From Setaria digitata (Eukaryota > Nematoda > Chromadorea > Rhabditida > Setariidae), in NCBI GenBank assembly GCA_003640385.1, contig RCAB01000008.1, positions 372,001-436,000 on the forward strand: a stretch of 64,000 nucleotides of DNA, written 5' to 3'. The notes beneath the pieces are model-generated. The model saw only the letters and a list, made by a program, of their open reading frames with translations. It was not told the DNA's origin and made no database searches. The position numbers were made by a program, and so were the translations under genes. Within the stretch, counting starts at the first letter, position 1. Each line of letters begins with the position of its first letter. Below, piece after piece: positions 55,763 through 64,000 of this stretch.

Positions 55763-57534
55763 GGAAATCAATACTATCAATGTACACTGAAAATTTGTTC
55801 AAGTATCGATGTCAGTCCAGTGAACCACTTTGTTAATGAGGCAGGAGAGTTTACTATAGAAATCATTTTGGATTCAATGCCAGCACCATACGACCCACTG
55901 GTAAGATACAACGAAGATGCGCGAAGACCTGAGCATCAGCAATATCCCCAGAATATGATCCATACCTTCGACACCGAACACCTGTGTCAAGCACAGTGTC
56001 ACGTGCCCTGCTCACTGAAGCACATCAGCGATCTAATGATGCACAGATGGCTCTGTCCAATCAAGGTATATTTTTTTCACGCAACTTCCAGAAGACTCAC
56101 CTTTCTGGCTACACTTTGTATTCTGACCAGAAAAAATGCTTTGGTGAGCCTTGCAGCTTTCTCACTGAATTCTTATCATTGCGAAGCGATCACTACTCGG
56201 GTTAACCTTTTTTAAGTAATTACATTCAGGTGAGATTCAAGTATTGCTTGATTATGATCGTGATCATAATCAAGTTATTGTCACAACAACATATCGTGAA
56301 ATTAAATTTCTCTTACTGCTTAGGATACAAATAATATTGCTGATTCTCGCAAGTGCATTGATGACAAAATCATTTTTATGTAGATCTGCAGCTTTTTTCT
56401 TTCAAATGTGTTTTTGTTTACAGTTTGAATTACCGGTCATGATTTGTTAGACTCATGCTTGAATGAACTTTTCTATGCGTTGCAGGTCAAAGGCCCCTTC
56501 TTATTTTCCAGAATCAGAAAATGTCTTCGGTTTGCAGTATCTTTTTGATTACAAACCCACCTTTGCTCGTAACGCACGAAAAAACACATTGATGATGTCG
56601 AAGATACCAGCGAATAACCAATCATTAGTTACCGTGTCTATGGGGTCAGTGCAACATGCAATAGGTGAAATGTTCGAACTGAAGAAAGCATAGAGAGTAG
56701 TAAAATTTGGGAAGTTTTTGCACCTTTTTCCATGAATTAAGAAGCATAATTGTGATTTAATAGAATAGAATTCAGATAATTTCCTCTTGTTAAGCAAATA
56801 TATTGCTAACATTACTTTAATTTTAGAACACGAAGAAAGCAATGAATTTTTTTTGGGTCTTCAAAAAATTTTTCACCGACTTTAAGCTGCTAAAGTAACT
56901 GAACCGTGAGATTTGATGTGAAATAATTGAATGGCATGCTATTGTTGCAAAGGTTGCTCGTTTTAAAAAAATGACTAACATCGTTTAAAAAAGTTTGGCA
57001 GTATTTTACAGAATTTGTTATAAATTCCAAAGAAAAATGCACGATCATCAGCTGAAATATGGGTTTGTGGCGCCCGAAATTTGAATACATTGTTTTTATT
57101 TGATGTATAGAATGCTGAAGTGCAGTATACTTCTCAGCAATCAATCACAGATAATTATTAAGAGAACTAAGGATATGTCAAAGCAATATATGAAACCATC
57201 CTGACATTTGCTATTACACTTCACAAAGTGCTCCGAATCAAGATATACAACCAATACTTTAGCTTCATTATGGAATTTCATCATGATAAAATAATATGTA
57301 GTTTTGGGATATTCGCTTTTCCTAACGTTATGTTACCCGATGCTTTCTCATCCATACTTTCAGGAAAAGGATGAATGGAGCAACACACCATCTGAAGACC
57401 GTTTCCTGACCGGTTTCACGACAATCATGGCGACGGTCATCTGTCTTGCTGTTTTTGGTGTCTTTTTACTGGTTTGTGTAGCATGCCTCATTCGTCTACA
57501 CTGTTGTAGATGCCGCAGGAGTAATGATACATAA
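55763..57534 (+). CDS. Unresolved single-pass membrane protein, partial (possibly ZP/cuticlin-like)
   Basis: At least three exon-like pieces on the plus strand. The first is about 55763-56065, after TGCAG; it has GNQYYQCTLKICSS, IEIILDSMPAP and several Cys, ending near MMHRWLCPIK before a GTATAT donor. The second is about 56486-56636 (YFPESENVFGLQYLFDYKP). The third is 57364-57534, after TTTCAG, encoding EDRFLTGFTTIMATVICLAV then LLVCVACLIRLHCCRC and a stop: one membrane helix and a short basic, Cys-rich tail. The joins between pieces could not be fixed in phase, and 5' exons are missing. The YYQC, MPAP and HRW-C elements vaguely recall the ZP domain of nematode cuticlins, and a C-terminal membrane helix fits, but the order is odd. 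It may be a degraded gene. The family assignment is weak. Confidence 0.4.
56611..56642. repeat. 32-bp direct repeat, copy 2 (in candidate exon)
   Basis: Second copy of the repeat at 55424-55455. It lies at the 3' end of the second candidate exon of the membrane-protein gene and spans its possible splice donors. Confidence 0.85.
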
Positions 57535-59514
57535 ACTGGTAAAGCCGTCTTTCATGCGAATCGCGCTGCACCATCCGATCCCGATAATTCTCATCTTTAG
57601 TTTAAATCGGAAGAAACTACCGCGTCTCTCTGAACAGAATTTCAGTATTAAAACGGCTTTACAATCCCACAAGCTTCCTTACAAATTTGCAAGTTTCCAA
57701 ATACATAAATGATAAATAAGAGCCGTCAGCATTAAGGGATATGGTTGTTATTAATTCATATAAGTGTGAGGAGTGGCCGTGTCATCACTTCTCAGCCATG
57801 CAGTCTGTCTCAATTTTAGTTTTCATTCCCTTTTGTTTTATTATCAAGCCTCCTTCAAGATCTTTTTCCTTATTTCTGAGATATGAAATATATTTTGTTT
57901 GATACAGAGTAACATGCAATGTGACGCAGAATATATTTTGTTTGGCGGAAGCTAGCTGTCGCTTCAATTTCACTGCACCTCGTCCTGCTGCCGATGCTTC
58001 TAACTTCAACTTCATTTGCCGACATTTCACGTATCTGTTCTCACGCCTTTCTTCCGATAATATGAGGTTTCAACCATGCACTGCAGTCTCTATAGGATGC
58101 GTGAGTTGAATTTAAAGCACGATCGAGTTCCAATTGACAGATAAAATTCAACACGGAAAACAGCGAAGTTAAAATGGTCGATTAAAATCATAACAGAGAA
58201 TAGCAGGTTAAAATATATAACTGATGAATTCAATTAAATATTTGGAAGTGAGAGTTAGGGGTGAACTCCAAAACCATCGCGACAGTCGATTTCATTCTCG
58301 TTCACAGATTCTCAGACGTAAAAAGCTCGCTTTAATCAGGCAAAAACATCATAGACATAAGCATACTTTCCCGAGGTGGAAACTAACGCTACCATCTACT
58401 GAAATGTGACGCAAATGTTTCATCAACAACAAAAAAAAACGAAAAAAAAAAAATAATCAATTTTTATCAATTAAACGAATTAATTGATAAAACAAAAGGT
58501 GAAATGAAGAGTATGGCCAGGATGAGATGGCCAACAGGCCAAATGTTGAAAGGAATGGATTTGTTCGAATAGGTAGACATGACAAGAAAAATGAAACGTA
58601 GTGGGAAACACAAAGTGTTCTTTTCTTGACAGTGTTGAGGAGCTGAGAAAGCAGCACTGCGGAAGTAGCACTGACAAGCAGAAGAGACGAACTCGAGATA
58701 AAACCTGTCCAGATTGATATAAGCTGTAGAGGAGAGTGCCACCTCAACCTCAAAGGCTTGCTTGCTTATCATTTCAACGAAACTTGACTGTCAAAGATCT
58801 GAAAGCAGTTGGTAACTTCCTTGAGACAAGTCGTCGGAGATCTCTCATTCCATTCCATGGGTTGGCAAGTAATCCCAAAAATAACTTACCCCCTCGACAG
58901 AAGCTGGAGAAGATTCCACAGTGCTGTTAGTAATACTATTAAAAGAGAGAATCCTTACTCCATCATTGAAGCTTTACGATTGGGACAGAACGGTCTGACT
59001 GCAGATGACTGCTTCATTCCTTGTGCCAGTGATAACTACCCCTTCCTATCTATAGCTCTAGAAGCAATTTTGAGCACACTGTAAATATCTTTGCTTTAAA
59101 ATAACAAATATATATTCACCTTGTCCCTTAGCTTCCTATATCTCATAGCAATACCTCGTTGCCACTCTTCCAGGAAGCTTACAGTGTATTTCTCTCTCTT
59201 TTTGTCCCTGCTATTCACAAGATGTCCCGGTCCCCAATCTCGACTTATCACTCTTTGCTCTATATAACTATATCTTGCTGAAAAATAAGGAATACAACTC
59301 AATCACAGAGCCGTGAGCATTGAGCGTTGGATAGAGTGCTGCGGAAGTATCATGGCACTCGGAACGAAAAGATCCCGCTGACCGAGTTGGAATAGTATTG
59401 GCTTGGCTCGGGTCGTAGTAATTTTGTGTCTAGATTAGACGAGTCTGGTGTTTCTAGTAGCAGTGAGGCAATATTGTATTCATTTGCTAATATTCTGCAG
59501 AAAGTACTAGAACG
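57535..59514. other. Intergenic region, no confident gene
   Basis: Contains short frames on both strands (for example 58809-59084 plus, 59096-59302 minus, 58457-58753 minus) that are less AT-biased than the surroundings but match no family I recognise. They could be remnants of a mobile element; no reverse transcriptase, integrase or terminal repeats were seen. A TCTGCAG at 59494-59500, 14 bases before the CLCC1-like start, may be an acceptor. Confidence 0.4.
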
Positions 59515-62450
59515 ATGTTATCCACGATGCTATATTTGAATCTCTTTCTTGGCTCCAGTAGTGAAGATATCGACCTGGATTTACAAGTTGACCGGAAGAA
59601 TTGGATTGATCCTAATGATCCGTTCTCGCCAACATCGTTCTGTACAAAGTATACAATCGATGAGCTGGCAATCTGTCAGGCGAATTTAGAAGAATGTCTG
59701 AAAGGTAGCAATAAAGTATGTAAACTCTACTAGTTGCGTGCTGATATGGATGAAAAAAGTTAGAAAATACCATCTTAAAGCCTTCTTCTCTTTCCTATGA
59801 AAAAAATTTGAATTTAATTCATTTTCTACTCTGAACTTTTCTTGGAGACATCACTGAGCACTACAGAACTAATATTGATTTTTGTTTACCATTTATCGAA
59901 GGTCATAAAATTTTTTTTCATGATGCAAATTGGATTGAACCCTTCTTTATTGCCTCTGAAGAGAAAGTATTCAGACTTAACATTGTCATTTTTGTTATTC
60001 GTATCATCACATTGTTTTTCCGTAGTTTAGCAGTTTAGCGGATGTATGAAAGAGCAATATTCAGTAAACCATGAAGTTTTGAAGTTTTTTGCTGTGTATT
60101 ATTTTATTTTATTTTCTAAATTCTTGAAACGGTTACTCAAGAAAACTTCAGTCAGTGGTCATTCTGAAAATAACTACATACATGATCCGACACTGAAGCA
60201 TATTATACGGAATTTGCTATTTCGCATGAATGTTGACATTGATAAGGTAATTCGTGATTTTCAATTTCCTTTCTTTTTTTACTCGGAAGACCCTTTTTTC
60301 AGACAGCTTTCAATGTGCAGAGAGTTCAAATAAACAGCATGTAATTTCACCTAAAGGTTCCAGAAACATCTGAAGTTCGTGGTCTCTGCTATTCTGAAGA
60401 GATTCTAATAGATTCCTTTTTGTATGGCTATTGGCAATTATTTCGGGAATGGCAACGAATTGCTTAGGAACAGCTTAAACAGCTTCCTGAAAGATATTTC
60501 TTAAGAAACTAGCTTTCCTTGGAAGATGTTTCTGAGTTTTTTCACTTTACAGACAACCCAAGTTGATCGGATTGTGGAGATCTTTTTAAGTACTGCTAAC
60601 ATGGCTATTTTGAAGAAATATTTGGATTCGAAAGATGAAACAGTCACGGAACGTGAACAAGTTCGGGAAATTTTGGAAGGACTAATTGTTCCAGTGAGTT
60701 TCTTAACTGTTTCTTGTGTAATGTTCATGTTTTTTCTTCTGCTACCTTATTTGTCCATTCTTGTTCAGTTTAGATAAGGTCTTTTTTTTAATTTCATGTT
60801 GGTATAAAATGAAACGAAATCAATCTACTTTTAAAAACGGAATGCAAATGTGTTGTTGTTGAAAACAGACATATTATAATGATGTTTTACATTTTGTAAC
60901 TTTTATGAAAATTAGATCAAATAAGTAAACTGATGTCTGTTTGCAGCAGCACTATGAAGATGTGTCTTATATGAAACGTTTCTTCGGTATAATCGTGGAT
61001 TTTTTACCTCTCCTAAATGTTCTGTTGTTGGCACCAGCAGTTTTAATTCTCTACCGTAGTTACTTTTCCATTCGTTCTTTTATGGGTCTTCTTTTTTTCG
61101 TATCTTTCGTCATATCAGTGTTTAATACTTTTCACAAAAAATATCAGGTAAGAATATGTTTTTATGTGAAAACTGTCTAGAAGTTTTGGTCGTTCACTAT
61201 AATCCATTTTTAAAAAAAAGTTGCTATTCGTTGAAAATGTCTCAAAATGCATCTGACCGAGCAGTGATGTGTTATGTTCTCGTTTCAGGTTTTTTTTTTT
61301 TACAAATTGTTCTGTTTTCTAGCAAAATAGAGAATATTTGAAAGTATGAAATTCTAGATTTAATTTATGGCTAAATTTGGAACTTTTTTTCAGACAATTA
61401 TTGCGATTAGGATGTCACATGTTGAAAAATCACTTGCTGAAAAGTGTAAAAGCGACAGTTTTATGCTCAGTGCAATGAATGTGGTATGGGAGATACTTTT
61501 CTTCAAAAAAGAAAACGAATGTGAACAACATTATAAGGTTTCTGTTTCTTCTGATCTCTTTCAAAGATTTAATTATTGAGAATGCCTTTGGGGTTTCGTG
61601 CTTCACCGTAATTTAATAACACCTTATAACTCAGATTTTAATAGGCAAAGGTGCAGTTTAAATGAAGCAGGGAGAAAAAGGAAAATTGTAGTGTTTTTGG
61701 AGTGTGGTTTTTTTCAGTTCATTACATGTTTTAATATAACTTCATAACCTTTAGAAAGCCTTTGTATTTGAACAGTGTGATAAGTATTCAAATTTTTAGG
61801 ATTTGTATGTAGATCCTATATATGAAATTTCACCTTTGGATGTAATTTGCGAAGTTTTATCAAATTTCATGTTCACTCCTCTCGGCATATTTGGACGTCA
61901 TTTCAATACTTTTTTCTATGAATTTTTTCGCGATTCCCCACTGCATATTACTGCCTTGAAAATGATTACTTTTTTTTTCCTCGTAGTTGTAATTATTTTT
62001 TGGATTGGTGATTACCGAATACGTACGTTCATGGCTACAATAGAACCATCTGGTGAGTTTGAATACATATCCTTAGTATCCTGGAATTCTTCTTTTTTTT
62101 TTTATTTAGCTTATTAATATCTTGATGATGCAAGTCAAATTTCAAATATTGCCGCTGATCATATTTGGGAGAAATAAATATTTTGCATGATAAGGAGCCT
62201 GAGAGGCTATTCATGAATTAAATTAAAACAAGTTGCCTTTGCAGGTACTACTCAAATGACTTCACCAATGGTGCAGTTACCTAATTGTCATTGTAAAGGT
62301 GAGAGGTCAGAAATTAAAAATTCAAAATTAAGGCTCATGTTATCACCAGAGCGAGCCAACATAAGACCAACAAATAGTACAATTGCAGGTAATACTAGAC
62401 GACGTTCATTGAGTATATCTCGTTTAAGCATGTTACAATGTCAAAATTAG
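59515..62450 (+). CDS. CLCC1-like chloride channel CLIC-like protein
   Basis: CLCC1 is an ER multi-pass protein linked to anion conductance and ER homeostasis. Exons 59515-59715, 60031-60246, 60553-60693, 60947-61147, 61394-61537, 61800-62052, 62245-62450; 453 residues if exon 2 is read whole. A short signal peptide (MLSTMLYLNLFLGSSS) is followed by KNWIDPNDPF, which matches WIDPTD near the start of human CLCC1. Membrane helices: DFLPLLNVLLLAPAVLILY and SFMGLLFFVSFVISVF (about 207-240), and a third, ITFFFLVVVIIFWIG, near 360. The block YVDPIYEISPLDVICEV with FMFTPLGIFGRHF aligns with VNPIWLVPPTKALAV and the FVTEPLKHIGKG region of CLCC1. The C-terminal tail is basic and polar. Exon 2 contains an AT-rich hydrophobic stretch (VLKFFAVYYFILFSKFL) that may be an unrecognised small intron; no phase-correct one was found. 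Exon 4 starts at a CAGCAG tandem acceptor. Confidence 0.85.
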
Positions 62451-62724
62451 ATTGTTGATGAGGTGAATTATTATTGAAGTAAATACCTGTTTTCTTTACG
62501 ATTTTCATGACAGCTTTAATATATGTTGTATAAAATAATACGATCTTCTACTCCAGTTCTTATCTGTAAAGATTTTGACTTTATAGTGATTTATTAAATG
62601 CAGTGAAATATTTTCTTAAGTGATTGGTTTTATCTCATTTTCACTACCGGTCACATCATTTCATCTGAGCCCAATATATGCTCGTGCGTTTTTTGTTGTC
62701 TGCAAAAATCTTAAAATGTTTGTT

Positions 62725-62835
62725 TTTTCTGTTCTCAGTATGTTCTCAAATATTTTGAAATATTGCATCGCTATNAGGATCATTCTTTTCTGTTCTCAGT
62801 ATGTTCTCAAATATTTTGAAATATTGCATCGCTAT
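62725..62835. repeat. 50-bp duplication flanking a single N
   Basis: Positions 62725-62774 and 62786-62835 are identical. Between them lie an N at 62775 and ten bases. The pattern fits a scaffold join of overlapping contig ends. Confidence 0.9.
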
Positions 62836-63897
62836 ACTGATTCACTTGTTGTAAGTAAAAGCTCTCCACATATTTTGCAAATTTGTTGTGCTTTACGAAC
62901 AGCACAATTTCTTGCAATATTCAAAGCTTAAAAATTTACAATGCGCTGTTGTTGCTCGCAGTTATGCCATATCTTAGAAAAGAAGTGAGAGTCAGGGGAG
63001 ATGAGCATTAATGAATAATGGTTCAAATGTTAGTTTTGTTGAGACTCAGCATCAGCATCATTTGTGTTCTTACCTGTTGATTTTACTTGTAGAATACCGA
63101 AAACGGGACGACTGCTGTAGTGGCAAGTTAGACCAGGTTAGATTGTGGCCAGTTGTGATGTCTGTCTGTCGCATCGATATCCTCGGAGGGAAAGATTGGC
63201 CATACTACTTCATTGCTGTTGCTGATGGAGGCCTTAGCATAGTGTTGGGGTTTTCCTCTCGGCTTCGCTCGCCCACTCTTTTTGAATTTTTTGCCAGCTC
63301 AATTCAGTAGGTCTATCTTCCATCGCTAGCAATTGCCGTGTTGCTACAGCAACTTATTACTTTGCCTTGAAGCTAAACGCCTCAAGCCTTTATTCCCTTC
63401 ACTTATACAACTTACCACTAGCATTATCATTCCCACGTCCATAATTTCTCATGCACTTATACACTGATAAACTTCAGATAAGAAATTCCAGCAGTCTTTT
63501 GCAGAGATCGGCACAGCAGCCTGAAATTCGTTTACCATCCGCACTCTGAGTAGGCAGCAAGAAACGGTAATGGGCTTATGCTTGTCCACCCCGAGAAATC
63601 CCGGATAGCATACTCCACTGTCCCGCTGCATGTTATTCAGGCAAACAAAAATCGTTTCATAATCGAGAAAATGGATGACATTTTGTAGTTATAACATGTT
63701 ATTGATTACTATCTCATACTTTGGCACATGTAGTTTCAGGACAGATTAGATTCGAATCCTCATACTGATTTAGGGGGAGTTAGCTAAAGCGCCTGGCCAT
63801 GCTGCTGGTGACTAGTAAAACTGGCTGGGCTCATTCTATCCAACGCATTCCCTTTGTCCTTTTAATCTTTTAGGGGCACAGTTCCGTCTTCATTCAG

Positions 63898-63923
63898 TTA
63901 CTCGTCTCTTCGGAGACGAGTGA
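63898..63923. other. Strong hairpin with C(TTCG)G tetraloop
   Basis: The arms ACTCGTCTC (63900-63908) and GAGACGAGT (63913-63921) pair perfectly around TTCG, closed by C-G. A G-T wobble and one more A-T pair extend the stem to 11 bp. The UUCG loop closed by C-G is one of the most stable RNA tetraloops known. No surrounding RNA gene was recognised. Confidence 0.7.
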
Positions 63924-64000
63924 TGTTCCTTATTCCAACTGATCAAGAAAAAAGCCGTTAAGTACTACTTGCAGACCGTGAGCTCTGGTTTAGATTGTCT

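Larger units (their letters stand above)
62451..64000. other. Region after the CLCC1-like gene, no confident gene
   Basis: Includes the N and its flanking duplication (62725-62835), a moderately G+C-rich part at about 63080-63640 with open frames on both strands (63011-63310 plus, 63449-63631 minus) but no recognised domain, and a strong hairpin at 63898-63923. A neighbouring gene may begin beyond the window. Confidence 0.45.

Noticed and set aside
63740..63850. tRNA-like motifs (TAGCTAAAGCG and GATTCGAATC)
   Set aside because: The D-arm and T-arm motifs are in the wrong order and no acceptor stem or anticodon arm can be paired.
59310..63940. Shared short motifs (GTTGGATAGA, GTTGGAATA) near 59320-59390 and on the opposite strand near 63835-63945
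   Set aside because: Matches are only 10-12 bases, in different order, and do not define a repeat unit.

Overview
The window is AT-rich nuclear DNA from a nematode. Genes are split by GT-AG introns of about 50 bp to 2.5 kb with short T-rich acceptors ending TTTCAG, and the best family matches are animal genes. Base composition, intron size and gene content suggest a Spirurina or filarial-type worm; that placement is inference. I found no convincing bacterial operon, rRNA, tRNA or CRISPR array, and no intact transposon. Gene models were built by hand, by joining exons whose reading phases agree across GT-AG (once GC-AG) introns.

Layout: (1) 2642-17881, plus, a secreted ADAMTS metalloprotease of about 1032 residues in 20 exons, with seven thrombospondin repeats. 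(2) 21021-26237, plus, a short BIRC6/UBC-17-like protein with a C-terminal ubiquitin-conjugating domain. (3) 27795-29022, minus, a compact MAGE/NSE3 protein of 197 residues with a GC-AG intron. (4) 31556-33504, plus, Mediator subunit MED27. (5) 34640-35576, plus, a small RING protein with a C-terminal membrane anchor. (6) 36673-40976, plus, a complete microsomal cytochrome P450 of 518 residues. (7) 41071-46287, minus, the autophagy protein ATG16, 529 residues in 14 exons. (8) 47002-49230, plus, a CDK4/6-type kinase of 317 residues. (9) 55763-57534, plus, an unresolved single-pass membrane protein, possibly ZP/cuticlin-like. (10) 59515-62450, plus, a CLCC1-like ER membrane protein of 453 residues.

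The genes do not form one pathway. They cover matrix remodelling (ADAMTS), ubiquitin signalling (BIRC6-like, RING), SMC5/6 genome maintenance (NSE3), transcription (MED27), detoxification or lipid oxidation (P450), autophagy (ATG16), cell-cycle entry (CDK4/6) and ER ion handling (CLCC1). ATG16 and CDK4/6 are head to head about 0.7 kb apart. ATG16 and the P450 are tail to tail with 94 bp between stop codons.

Noncoding stretches hold TTA/TAA and TA microsatellites, a doubled AT block, a 50-bp tandem duplication beside an ATG16 splice donor, a long AT hairpin in an ATG16 intron, a 32-bp dispersed direct repeat and a C(TTCG)G hairpin. A single N is flanked by a 50-bp duplication, which is most likely an assembly artefact. 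I saw no clear new multi-gene system; the best leads are the gene-structure oddities listed under findings.
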